Source of the DNA: JANOMH01 sp031422295
GTDB taxonomy: Bacteria > Pseudomonadota > Alphaproteobacteria > Rhodobacterales > Rhodobacteraceae
DNA: 64,000 nt
Reading direction: 5' to 3'
Assembly (NCBI GenBank): GCA_031422295.1
Contig: JANOQM010000040.1
Coordinates: 1 to 64,000, forward strand
Shown here: positions 42,039 to 50,160 of the stretch, one piece after another
Position numbering within the stretch: position 1 is the stretch's first letter
Layout: the number at the start of each line of letters is the position of its first letter
The notes under the pieces: model-generated
What the model saw: the letters and a program-made list of their open reading frames with translations, nothing else
The model's database searches: none
Told to the model about the DNA's origin: nothing
Translations under genes and position numbers: made by a program

Positions 42039-42913
42039 TGAATGAAATGCACGATCTCGCGGCTCTGACCTTCCAGATTCTTGCGCATCTTGCCAAAGGC
42101 CGCTGCTTCCAACTGGCGGACCCGCTCTTTTGACAGGCCCAGTTCAATCCCCAGCGATTCCAAAGTACGCGGCTCCTCGCGCAGCTTGCGCTCGCGTACG
42201 ATAAACCTTTCGCGGTCGGACAGCGAGGTCAGCGCGGTCAGCAGCCATTGGCGCAGGGTTTCGGCATCATGGCTGGCTTCAACTTTTTCGGCGGCCTGAA
42301 CCCCGTCATCCTCCAGCGCCTCAATCCACTCACGGCCCTCGTCTTCGGATGACTGGGTGGCGTTCAGCGAATAATCCGACCCGGACAACCGGCCTTCCAT
42401 CATCTCGACATCATGCAAGGGCACGCCAACTTCAGTGGCAATCTTCTGGCGCAATTCATGGCCAGCCAGCGTGATGCCCGCTGCCTCGGCCTCACGTTCC
42501 AGCCGGGCCTGTACCCGGCGCAAGTTGAAAAACAGGGATTTCTGCGAGGAAGTCGATCCGGTGCGCACCATCGACCAGTTGCGCATCACATAATCTTGGA
42601 TGCTGGCCTTGATCCACCAGACCGCATAGGTCGAAAACCGCACGCCCCGGTCGGGATCAAACTTGTCGGCGGCTTTCATCAGACCAAGCGATGCCTCTTG
42701 GATCAGGTCGTTCATCGGCGCGCCATAGCGCCGGAATTTCGACGCCATGGAAATCGCCAGACGCATATAGGCAGTGATCAGGCGATGCAGGGCGGCCTCG
42801 TCGCGCTGATCGCGCCAAGCATATGCCAGGCGCAATTCGGTTTCGGCGTCTAAAAGTTCCGCTTTCATCGCGCCGCGTGTCATGTGTCGGTCAGCGTAGC
42901 CATCGTTTGCCAT
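42035..42913 (-). CDS. rpoH: RNA polymerase sigma-32 family factor (RpoHII-like)
   Basis: Alternative sigma factor (292 aa). Region 2 reads YMRLAISMASKFRRYGAPMNDLIQEASLGLMKAADKFDP and VRFSTYAVWWIKASIQDYVMRNWSMVR; the RpoH box is QKSLFFNLRR; region 4 is TLESLGIELGLSKERVRQLEAAAF. The N-terminus (MANDGYADRHMTRGAM) resembles the RpoHII branch of Rhodobacter, which serves the singlet-oxygen/oxidative response; this subgroup call is from memory. The ATG at 42913 has GGGGG upstream. A sigma-E-like promoter lies 60-90 bases upstream, and chaN is coupled downstream. Confidence 0.9.
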   Translation of the reverse strand: MANDGYADRHMTRGAMKAELLDAETELRLAYAWRDQRDEAALHRLITAYMRLAISMASKFRRYGAPMNDLIQEASLGLMKAADKFDPDRGVRFSTYAVWWIKASIQDYVMRNWSMVRTGSTSSQKSLFFNLRRVQARLEREAEAAGITLAGHELRQKIATEVGVPLHDVEMMEGRLSGSDYSLNATQSSEDEGREWIEALEDDGVQAAEKVEASHDAETLRQWLLTALTSLSDRERFIVRERKLREEPRTLESLGIELGLSKERVRQLEAAAFGKMRKNLEGQSREIVHFIQ

Positions 42914-42972
42914 CTCAAACCCCCATCCGAAAGGCCGACTTGTCACAGGACGGTAACCTGTTAGTCACAATC

Positions 42973-43001
42973 AATTACGAAAGGTGAACGCTGATGGATC
43001 A
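42973..43001 (-). promoter_or_regulatory. Sigma-E (RpoE/ECF11)-type promoter of rpoH
   Basis: On the minus strand TGATCC (43001-42996) is followed after exactly 18 bases by TAATT (42977-42973). The established Rhodobacter sphaeroides RpoE consensus is TGATCC-N18-TAAGA. The -35 is perfect and three of five -10 bases match. It would give a leader of about 50 bases before the rpoH ATG at 42913. Confidence 0.7.
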
Positions 43002-43016
43002 AAGAAAGTTTCCTCG

Positions 43017-43541
43017 ATGAACTTGCCGAAACTCAGTCTGGTGCTAGGCGGTGCGTCCAGCGGTAAATCCAGCTTTGCCGAAGCGCTGGTTCTGGGCAGC
43101 GGTCTGGCCCCGGTCTATATTGCCACGGCGCAAGTCTGGGATGCTGAAATGGCGGCCAAAGTCGCGGCCCACCGGGCCCAGCGCGGTCCGGGCTGGCGCA
43201 CGGTCGAGGAACCCTTGGATATTGCCGCAGTGCTGGCCGGGGTAACGGCGGATGAGGCCGTGCTGATCGACTGTGCCACGCTCTGGCTGACCAATCTGAT
43301 CCTGACTGACGCCGATCCCGACGCAGCGCTTGCCGGTCTGACAACGGCCCTCGCGGCCTGCCCCGCCTCAGTGGTGATCGTCTCGAACGAAGTGGGCATG
43401 GGCATTGTCCCCGACAATGCATTGGCCCGGCGGTTTCGCACTGCCCAGGGCGGATTGAACCGCGATCTTGCCACACGGGCCGGGCTGGTGGTGGCGGTGA
43501 TGGCGGGGCTGCCACTGGTCCTCAAAGGCACTCTGTCGTGA
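43017..43541 (+). CDS. cobU: Adenosylcobinamide kinase/guanylyltransferase
   Basis: Phosphorylates adenosylcobinamide and transfers GMP to it in the nucleotide-loop part of vitamin B12 synthesis (also called CobP). The protein (174 aa, normal length) has the P-loop VLGGASSGKSSFAEAL, AHRAQRGPGWRTVEEP with the guanylylated His region, and VSNEVGMGIVPDNALARRFR. ATG at 43017 gives the usual N-terminus; GTG at 42984 would add eleven residues. Divergent from rpoH. Overlaps the next gene. Confidence 0.93.
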   Translation: MNLPKLSLVLGGASSGKSSFAEALVLGSGLAPVYIATAQVWDAEMAAKVAAHRAQRGPGWRTVEEPLDIAAVLAGVTADEAVLIDCATLWLTNLILTDADPDAALAGLTTALAACPASVVIVSNEVGMGIVPDNALARRFRTAQGGLNRDLATRAGLVVAVMAGLPLVLKGTLS

Positions 43542-44104
43542 CCCGGCTGTTTCTGGTGCGGCACGGCCCGACCCATGCCAAAACCATGATCGGCTGGACC
43601 GACCTGCCTGCCGACCTGTCCGACACTGCGGCACTGGCGCGGCTGAACGCCTATCTGCCGCAGGCCCCGGTCATCTCTTCCGACCTCGGGCGCGCCGTCA
43701 CCACGGCAGATTGCCTGTGCGCCACACGGCCCCGCCTGCCGCATGATCCGGGCCTGCGGGAAATCCATTTCGGCCTATGGGAACAGCAGGGTTTCGCGCA
43801 GGCCGAGGCGGATAATCCGACCCTGATCCGGGCATTCTGGGAAACCCCCGGCGCCGTTGCCGCCCCGGACGGCGAATGCTGGGATGATGTGACCGCCCGG
43901 GTCTGGGCGGCACTCGACCGGAACCTTGACCATGACAGCCTGATCATCGTCGCCCATTTCGGCCCTATCCTGGCGGCACTGCAACGCGCCCTCGGGGTCA
44001 GTGCTGTGCAGGTCTTTGGCCATAAGATCGACAATCTGTCAGTGACTGAACTGACATGGGACGCGCCGGGCTGGTCAGTGGGCCGGATCAATCACGCTTT
44101 GTGA
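43538..44104 (+). CDS. Histidine phosphatase family protein (CobC-like)
   Basis: A 188-aa phosphoglycerate-mutase-fold phosphatase. The phosphohistidine motif is FLVRHGPTHAKT at the N-terminus and the second catalytic His is in IIVAHFGPILAAL. GTG at 43538 overlaps the cobU stop (GTGA), so the two are coupled. In this context it is likely alpha-ribazole-5'-phosphate phosphatase (CobC) of the same B12 branch, but the family is broad and the role is inferred from position. Confidence 0.8.
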   Translation: MTRLFLVRHGPTHAKTMIGWTDLPADLSDTAALARLNAYLPQAPVISSDLGRAVTTADCLCATRPRLPHDPGLREIHFGLWEQQGFAQAEADNPTLIRAFWETPGAVAAPDGECWDDVTARVWAALDRNLDHDSLIIVAHFGPILAALQRALGVSAVQVFGHKIDNLSVTELTWDAPGWSVGRINHAL

Positions 44105-44129
44105 TGGACCGGCGCACAAAACACCATTT

Positions 44130-44510
44130 TCAGCCGTTGACCAATACCCCTATCACCGCCCCAATCAGCAGGGCCAGACAGGCGAACATCCCCAGAAAGA
44201 ACCCCGGCGCGCGTTTGCCCGGGTCCGAAAAATACGACATGGCATAAATCCCCCGGCCCGCCAGAAACACGACGCCCAACAGCCCGGCCCACAGATCGGA
44301 GACATATACAGCAAACATCCACAAACTGGGCAAAAACAGGATCATCTGCTCGGCGGTGTTCTGATGCACCCGGTAAATCCGCTCAAACCTCGGGTCACCC
44401 GTCATCGCCGGGGCGGGCACGCCAAACATTTGCCTCGCCCGGCTGACCAGACCGCCCAAGACCAAATACATCAACAGCACCGCCGCCGTTACCATCACCG
44501 TCCACACCAT
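44130..44510 (-). CDS. MAPEG family membrane protein
   Basis: A 126-aa protein with four hydrophobic segments and the MAPEG signature FERIYRVHQNTAEQMILFLP in the second, as in microsomal glutathione transferases and leukotriene C4 synthase relatives. It lies convergent to the CobC-like gene and divergent from a soluble glutathione S-transferase, which fits a glutathione-linked detoxification theme; activity in bacteria is poorly established. Confidence 0.87.
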   Translation of the reverse strand: MVWTVMVTAAVLLMYLVLGGLVSRARQMFGVPAPAMTGDPRFERIYRVHQNTAEQMILFLPSLWMFAVYVSDLWAGLLGVVFLAGRGIYAMSYFSDPGKRAPGFFLGMFACLALLIGAVIGVLVNG

Positions 44511-44586
44511 GCGCCACTTCCCTTATATCTCGCCGTCCCTGACATAAGCGGAATTACCCCCGGCGCAAGTCAAAGGAGACACGACC

Positions 44587-45288
44587 ATGACCTACCACCT
44601 TGCCATCGGCGATCGATCGTATTCCAGCTGGTCCCTGCGCGGCTGGCTGCTGTTTGATGCGTTCGGCATTCCGGTCCAAACCCATCTGGCACGGCTGTAT
44701 TCCGACGAACCGGCGCGGGTTCTGGCCGATTTCGCCCCCGCCCGGCTGGTCCCGACCATGCGCACCGCAGACGGCACTGTTGTCTGCGAAACCGTCGCGA
44801 TTGCCGAAGAACTGGCCACCCGGCACCCCAGCGCCGGGCATTGGCCTGCAGACCCCCGCGCCCGCGCCACCGCCCGCGCGCTGACCGCCGAGATGCATGC
44901 CGGTTTCGGGGCCCTGCGCAGCCATTGCCCAATGAACCTGCGGGTATCCTACACCGATTGCGCGCCCCCCGATGCGGTTCTGGCAGACCTTGCCCGGCTG
45001 GAAACCATCTGGGCCCATGCCCGTGAAATCACTTGGTCCGAAACTGACTGGCTCTGCGGCAACTACTCTGTCGCCGACGCGTTCTTTGCCCCCGTGGCCG
45101 CCCGGATCGCCGGGTATAACCTGCCGGTCAGCCCCGCCGCCGCGGCCTATGTGACCGCCCATCTGGCGCATCCGTCGTTCCGGCGCTGGCGGGCCATGGG
45201 ACTGGCCGATGGGGCCGATCAACCGGTCTACGACCGCGACTGGCCACAGCGGGCATGGCCAGGACCTGCAGAAGTTAACCATTCTTAA
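44587..45288 (+). CDS. Glutathione S-transferase
   Basis: A 233-aa soluble GST. The thioredoxin-like N-domain starts YHLAIGDRSYSSWSLRGWLL with the SxSSW active-site serine region, TMRTADGTVVCETVAIAEEL provides the cis-Pro/Glu-Ser glutathione site, and the C-terminal helical domain contains NYSVADAFFAPVAARI. CAAAGGAGA precedes the ATG. gshB lies about 3 kb downstream in the window. Substrate unknown. Confidence 0.9.
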   Translation: MTYHLAIGDRSYSSWSLRGWLLFDAFGIPVQTHLARLYSDEPARVLADFAPARLVPTMRTADGTVVCETVAIAEELATRHPSAGHWPADPRARATARALTAEMHAGFGALRSHCPMNLRVSYTDCAPPDAVLADLARLETIWAHAREITWSETDWLCGNYSVADAFFAPVAARIAGYNLPVSPAAAAYVTAHLAHPSFRRWRAMGLADGADQPVYDRDWPQRAWPGPAEVNHS

Positions 45289-45294
45289 ACCTCT

Positions 45295-45317
45295 CCTTGG
45301 TTAAGCGTTAACCAAGG
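45295..45317 (+). promoter_or_regulatory. Perfect 10-base-stem hairpin upstream of comM
   Basis: CCTTGGTTAA-GCG-TTAACCAAGG, a perfect palindrome with a 3-base loop, lies between the GST stop (45288) and the comM ATG (45334), 16 bases before the start codon. No T run follows. It may be an operator or an mRNA structure affecting comM translation; it could also stop GST transcripts. Confidence 0.55.
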
Positions 45318-45333
45318 TGACGGGAGCAGGAAA

Positions 45334-46848
45334 ATGGTGGCGCTGGCCTATACAGTAGCCTTCGAAGGGGTCGAGGCGCGGCTGGTCGAAGTGCAATGCG
45401 CCATCAGCCCCGGCCTGCCGTCGTTCACCATTGTCGGCCTGCCCGACAAAGCCGTCAGCGAGGCGCGTGACCGGGTCCGCGCGGCGCTGACCGCCATGGC
45501 CATCGCCCTGCCGTCCAAACGGATCACCGTCAACCTGTCGCCCGCCGACCTGCCCAAGGAAGGCTCGCATTTCGATCTGCCCATCGCCTTGGCCCTGCTG
45601 GCGGCGCTGGATATCCTGCCCTTGGACGAGGTGGAACGGACGGTTGCGCTTGGCGAGCTTTCCCTCAGCGGCAAACTGATCCCGGTCATTGGCGCCCTGC
45701 CCGCCGCCATGTGTGCAGCACAGGAAGAACGCATGCTGCTATGCCCCAAGGCTTGCGGGGCCGAAGCGGCCTGGGTTGGGGCGACCGAAGTGATCGGGGC
45801 CTCTACCTTGGCCGAAGTGATCCGGCATTACACCGGGCAACAAACCATCAGCCCGTCCGTGCCAGGTGAAGTGCGGCTGGAACCGGGCGCGCGGGATCTA
45901 CGCGATGTCAAAGGCCAGGAACGGGCGAAACGGGCGCTGGAAATTGCCGCCGCAGGGCGACATCACCTCCTGATGATCGGCTCGCCCGGGTCCGGCAAAT
46001 CCATGCTGGCGGCCCGTATTCCGGGGATCATGCCGCCACTTACAGCGGTCGAGGCGCTGGAAACCTCGATGATCCATTCGTTATCTGGATTGCTGGACGA
46101 AGGCGGGATCAGCCGGGCGCGGCCGTTCCGCGACCCGCATCACACCGCCTCCATGGCCGCCATCGTCGGTGGCGGACGCGGCGCGAAACCCGGCGAAATC
46201 AGCTTGGCGCATAATGGCGTGCTGTTCATGGATGAATTCCCCGAATTCCCCCGTGCCGTGCTGGAAACCTTGCGCCAGCCGATCGAAACCGGCGAGGTGG
46301 TGGTGGCCCGCGCCAATGCGCATATCCGTTATCCCTGCCGGTTCATGCTGGTGGCCGCCGCAAACCCCTGCAAATGCGGCTATCTGACCGACCCTGCCCG
46401 GTCCTGTGCGCGGGTGCCGGTCTGCGGCGAGGAATATCTGGGTCGCATCTCCGGCCCGCTGATGGACCGGTTCGATCTGCGGGTCGAGGTGCCGCCCGTC
46501 GCCTTCCGTGACCTTGATCTGCCCGAAACCGGCGACAGTTCGGCGGTGATCGCAGGCCGGGTCGCCGCCGCGCGGGCGGTGCAAACCGAAAGGTTTGCGG
46601 CGGTCGACGGGGTCCGGGTCAATGCCGATGCCGAAGGGCGGTTGTTGGAGGAAATCGCCACACCCGACACGGCAGGACGCGAATTGTTACTGCGCGTCGC
46701 GCAACGGTTCGGACTGACCGCGCGGGGCTATCACCGGGTCCTGCGGGTAGCCCGCACCATCGCCGATCTGGATGGATCAGACGATGTGCGCCAGCCGCAT
46801 GTGGCCGAAGCGGTCAGCTACCGGCTGGCTTTGGCGAAAGAAGTCTGA
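45334..46848 (+). CDS. comM: ComM/YifB family AAA+ ATPase (Mg-chelatase-like)
   Basis: Hexameric helicase-type ATPase that promotes branch migration during natural transformation in Vibrio and is needed for gene-transfer-agent DNA uptake in Rhodobacter. The protein (504 aa) has the N-terminal Lon-protease-like fold (PGLPSFTIVGLPDKAVSEARDRVRAAL), Walker A MIGSPGSGKSMLA near residue 217, PFRDPHHTAS, Walker B VLFMDEFPEFP, zinc cysteines in ANPCKCGYL...CARVPVC, and the C-terminal GYHRVLRVARTIADLDGS. GGGAGCAGGA precedes the ATG. Its 3' end overlaps the opposing hydrolase gene by 31 bases. Confidence 0.94.
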   Translation: MVALAYTVAFEGVEARLVEVQCAISPGLPSFTIVGLPDKAVSEARDRVRAALTAMAIALPSKRITVNLSPADLPKEGSHFDLPIALALLAALDILPLDEVERTVALGELSLSGKLIPVIGALPAAMCAAQEERMLLCPKACGAEAAWVGATEVIGASTLAEVIRHYTGQQTISPSVPGEVRLEPGARDLRDVKGQERAKRALEIAAAGRHHLLMIGSPGSGKSMLAARIPGIMPPLTAVEALETSMIHSLSGLLDEGGISRARPFRDPHHTASMAAIVGGGRGAKPGEISLAHNGVLFMDEFPEFPRAVLETLRQPIETGEVVVARANAHIRYPCRFMLVAAANPCKCGYLTDPARSCARVPVCGEEYLGRISGPLMDRFDLRVEVPPVAFRDLDLPETGDSSAVIAGRVAAARAVQTERFAAVDGVRVNADAEGRLLEEIATPDTAGRELLLRVAQRFGLTARGYHRVLRVARTIADLDGSDDVRQPHVAEAVSYRLALAKEV

Positions 46849-47726
46849 ATAAACCCAGCGACATCGCGCAAAGCGGCCCGCGCCTCGGGCACCCAGCCAT
46901 CCAGAATTTGCCAGACATGCGGGGCAGCGGGCCAAATCTGCAGGTCCACCTGCCCCCCGGCTGCGCGCAGATGATCGGCAAACCGGGTGCTGTCCGACAA
47001 TAGCGCCTCGGTCGATCCGACCTGCAAAAACACCGGGGGCGGGTCTGACAGCGCGGCAAACAAAGGCGAGGCGCGGGGGTCACACGGATCAGCGCCCGCC
47101 AGATACAGCCCCACCACTTCGGCCATCCGCTCAACCGGAATGATCGGATCAGCCGGGCCAAGCCGGGCAATGCTTTCGCCCTGCAAGGTCAGATCGGTCC
47201 AGGGTGAAAACGCAAAGGCGGCGGCAGGGCGTTGGCCCATCGCGCTCAAATGCGCCAGCAGGGCCAGGGCAAGGCCACCCCCGGCGCTATCCCCGCCCAG
47301 CACCACATCTTGCGGTTCATAGCCCAAATCCATCAACGCGTGCCATGCAGTCACGGCATCATCAAAAGCCGCCGGAAACGGCGCATCCTGCAGCAGGCGG
47401 TAATCCGGGGCGCAAAACTCAACACCCGACAGCAGCGAAAGCCGGGCCATCAGGCCAGAATGCGACCGGCCACTGCCAGATAAAAACGCACCGCCATGTA
47501 AATATAAAACCACGCGGCGCAGGGCTGTTGGGCCAATGCTGATCCGGTGCAGTGTCAATCGACCCGCAGGTTGGACCAAATGGCAGGTCAGCGGCGGCGG
47601 GCGGAACATCCACCGGGCCAAAACCTCAAAATCCCGGGCGGCCTTTTCCGGCGTGCCGGTACGGCGCAACAAAGGCTTAACGAACCAACGCATCAGGGCG
47701 ACGTTCAGGCGCAGCCTGCGGGACAT
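46818..47726 (-). CDS. Alpha/beta hydrolase (HSL/GDXG esterase family)
   Basis: A 302-aa esterase/lipase of the hormone-sensitive-lipase family. Oxyanion motif YLHGGAFLSGSG, nucleophile GGDSAGGGLALALL, then a likely Asp in the VGSTEALLSDS region and His in AAPHVWQIL. The ATG at 47726 begins one base after the gshB stop, so it is in the gshB operon; the longer frame to 47789 lies inside gshB. Natural ester substrate unknown. Confidence 0.87.
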   Translation of the reverse strand: MSRRLRLNVALMRWFVKPLLRRTGTPEKAARDFEVLARWMFRPPPLTCHLVQPAGRLTLHRISIGPTALRRVVLYLHGGAFLSGSGRSHSGLMARLSLLSGVEFCAPDYRLLQDAPFPAAFDDAVTAWHALMDLGYEPQDVVLGGDSAGGGLALALLAHLSAMGQRPAAAFAFSPWTDLTLQGESIARLGPADPIIPVERMAEVVGLYLAGADPCDPRASPLFAALSDPPPVFLQVGSTEALLSDSTRFADHLRAAGGQVDLQIWPAAPHVWQILDGWVPEARAALRDVAGFIQTSFAKASR

Positions 47727-47727
47727 C

Positions 47728-48672
47728 TCAGCCCGCCCGCCGCGCCTCAATCGCCTGCCAGACTTTGGCCGCGATATTGACGCCATCAAACCGCTCCATC
47801 TCTTGCATGCCGGTGGGAGAGGTCAGATTGATCTCGGTCAGCCAGTCGCCGATAATATCAATCCCAACAAAAACCTGGCCCTTTTCGCGCAACAAAGGCC
47901 CAATCCGGGCGCAAATCTCATGGTCGCGGGCGGTCAGGTCGATCTTTGCCGGGCGGCCGCCGACATGCATGTTCGACCGGGTCTCGCCCTGCGCCGGAAC
48001 CCGGTTGATCGCCCCAACCGGCACGCCATCCACCAGAATCACCCGCTTGTCGCCCTTGGCTACGGCCGGCAAAAACTTCTGCACAATCAACGGCTCGCGG
48101 TTGATGCCGCTGAACATCTCGAACAACGAGGCCAGATTGCCGTCCGCCATATTCAGCTTGAACACCCCCGCCCCGCCATTGCCATACAGGGGTTTCAGAA
48201 TGATATCGCCATGCCGGGTCCGAAACGCGCGCAACGTCGCCAGATCACGGGCAATGGCGGTGGGCGGAGTCAGGTCGGGAAACCGCAGAACAAGCAGTTT
48301 TTCCGGGAAATTGCGCACCCAGAACGGGTCATTGACCACCAGCGTTTTGGGATGGATCAGGTCCAGCATATGGGTCGTGGTAATATATCCCATATCAAAC
48401 GGCGGGTCCTGCCGCAGCCAGACCACATCGAAATCCGCCAGATCAACTTCGGCCTCGGCCCCCAAAGTATAATGATCGCCCTTCACCCGGCGCACAGTCA
48501 ACGGCCAGCCCCGCGCGGTCACCCGGCCTTCCTGAAACGCCAATCTGTCTGGGGTATAATAAAACAGCGAATGCCCCCGCGCCTGCGCCTCTTCGGCCAG
48601 CCGGAATGTCGAATCAGCCTCAATATTGATCGGCCCGATCGGGTCCATCTGAATGGCAACTTTTAGCGACAT
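47728..48672 (-). CDS. gshB: Glutathione synthetase
   Basis: Adds glycine to gamma-glutamylcysteine with ATP. The protein (314 aa, family length) begins KVAIQMDPIGPINIEADSTFRLAEEAQARGH, contains WLRQDPPFDMGYIT, the ATP-grasp ILKPLYGNGGAGVF and GIDIIGDWLTEINLTSPTG with metal-binding residues. ATG at 48672 matches the family start; the longer frame is unrelated. The hydrolase gene follows directly, and yraN-rsmI lie upstream on the same strand. Confidence 0.97.
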   Translation of the reverse strand: MSLKVAIQMDPIGPINIEADSTFRLAEEAQARGHSLFYYTPDRLAFQEGRVTARGWPLTVRRVKGDHYTLGAEAEVDLADFDVVWLRQDPPFDMGYITTTHMLDLIHPKTLVVNDPFWVRNFPEKLLVLRFPDLTPPTAIARDLATLRAFRTRHGDIILKPLYGNGGAGVFKLNMADGNLASLFEMFSGINREPLIVQKFLPAVAKGDKRVILVDGVPVGAINRVPAQGETRSNMHVGGRPAKIDLTARDHEICARIGPLLREKGQVFVGIDIIGDWLTEINLTSPTGMQEMERFDGVNIAAKVWQAIEARRAG

Positions 48673-48826
48673 GGCCCCAATCCCTGCAACGAACGGTCTG
48701 CAGCGGATACATGGCCCATGCATGGCGATGGTGCAATGGCTGGATATCGGCCGCCACGGTCATCGGCCCGCCGGTCATTGCCGCCCGATCAATCACGCAG
48801 CACCAGCCGCCCTTAGTGGTTAAACC

Positions 48827-49183
48827 TCACGCCTCGCCAAACGCATTCTCGATAATCCGCATCGCGCCGCGCCCATCGACCAAAGCCAGATCAAACCGCA
48901 TATCGGTCAGCTGGCCCCGCGGTTCCCCCGCCAGAAACTCACTGGCCGCAGCGCAAAGCCGGTCCATCTGCCGACGCCCCAGGCGCAAAGCCGCCGCATC
49001 AAAGCTGCTGCTTTTCTTGACCTCGATAAACACGACGCAATCGCCTTCGCGGGCAATCAGGTCAATCTCACCGCCCTTGCCACGCCAGCGGCGATGGACC
49101 ACCGGGCGGCCACGGTGCAGATAATCCTGTGCGACAATATCTTCGGCGACATAGCCCGCATAATACCCAGCCGCACCACTCAT
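48827..49183 (-). CDS. yraN: YraN family (UPF0102) nuclease-fold protein
   Basis: A 118-aa protein with the PD-(D/E)XK-like core RWRGKGGEIDLIAREGDCVVFIEVKKSS, including the acidic pair and ExK, typical of YraN. Cellular role not firmly known. It overlaps rsmI by four bases. The order rsmI-yraN next to an LpoA-type gene is the usual one in proteobacteria. Confidence 0.9.
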   Translation of the reverse strand: MSGAAGYYAGYVAEDIVAQDYLHRGRPVVHRRWRGKGGEIDLIAREGDCVVFIEVKKSSSFDAAALRLGRRQMDRLCAAASEFLAGEPRGQLTDMRFDLALVDGRGAMRIIENAFGEA

Positions 49184-50040
49184 GTTCCGTTCTCCAACGT
49201 TAAGGCCAATTGATAGACATGGCGGCGCGGCAGGCCCATGGCCCCTGCAACCAGATTTGCGGCATCCTTGACGCGCATGGTTTTCATCGCGTCGCGCAAC
49301 GCCTGTTCCACATCTTGCACCACGACATCAACTGCACCAGCGCGGCCAACCAGCACCACAATTTCACCCCTGATCACCTTGCCGTCGGTGGCGGCAATCA
49401 GGTCAGAAATCGTCCCACGCGTCACCTCTTCGAATCGCTTGGTCAATTCCCGGCACATCACCGCCACCCGTCCTCCCCCCAGTACTTCCCCCAAACTTAA
49501 GAACATTTCATGAATTCTTTTTGGGCTTTCATAAAATATCATCGTACATGTCACATCCCGCAGCGCCGCGATCTCGGTTTCGCGCTGCACTTTCGCCGCT
49601 GCCAGAAACCCGACAAACATAAACCTGTCTGTTGGCAAGCCTGACACGGCCAGTGCTGCCAGCACAGCTGATGCACCCGGAGCCGCGATCAGGGGCAATC
49701 CCGCCGCAATCACTGCCCGGCCCAAGGCATAGCCCGGATCGGCGATCAGCGGAGTGCCCGCCTCGGACACATAGGCCACCGACCGGCCCGCCGCGATTTC
49801 CGCCACAATCCGCGCCCGCATGCCGTCGCCGGAATGGTCATGATAGGCCAGAATCATCCGCCCGCGCAGCGGCACCCCATGGATATCCATCAGTTTACGC
49901 GCCGTCCTTGTATCCTCGGCGGCAATCACATCGACCCCGGCCAGCAGGTCCAAGGCGCGCAAAGTGATGTCGCGCGCACTGCCAATCGGGGTTGCCACAA
50001 AATAAAGACCGGCGGAAATGGGCTTGGGATCGAAATTCAT
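49180..50040 (-). CDS. rsmI: 16S rRNA 2'-O-methyltransferase (C1402)
   Basis: Methylates the ribose of C1402 in the decoding centre, using S-adenosylmethionine. The protein (286 aa) shows YFVATPIGSARDITLRALDLLAGVDVIAAEDTR, YVSEAGTPLIADPGY and RVAVMCRELTKRFEEV, the TP-methylase signature. A short stretch near 49480-49550 is AT-rich but in frame. Divergent from the LpoA-like gene. Confidence 0.96.
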   Translation of the reverse strand: MNFDPKPISAGLYFVATPIGSARDITLRALDLLAGVDVIAAEDTRTARKLMDIHGVPLRGRMILAYHDHSGDGMRARIVAEIAAGRSVAYVSEAGTPLIADPGYALGRAVIAAGLPLIAAPGASAVLAALAVSGLPTDRFMFVGFLAAAKVQRETEIAALRDVTCTMIFYESPKRIHEMFLSLGEVLGGGRVAVMCRELTKRFEEVTRGTISDLIAATDGKVIRGEIVVLVGRAGAVDVVVQDVEQALRDAMKTMRVKDAANLVAGAMGLPRRHVYQLALTLENGT

Positions 50041-50160
50041 ACCTAGACCCTTGTATCGCCTGCTTTATGATAGCATCCCAAGACTTAGTCGGTCTGCCCG
50101 CCCTGTCTTGCCCTGCCAGCAGGGTCCGGACAAGGGGCCACCTAGAGGGAGTGTGTCACC

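Noticed and set aside
42914..43016. Cobalamin riboswitch upstream of cobU
   Set aside because: The gap is only about 100 bases, is occupied by the rpoH promoter, and shows no B12-box-like motif.
45275..45288. Full CtrA box before comM
   Set aside because: The TTAA half-sites are separated by six rather than seven bases and lie in the end of the GST coding sequence; kept only as a weak hint.
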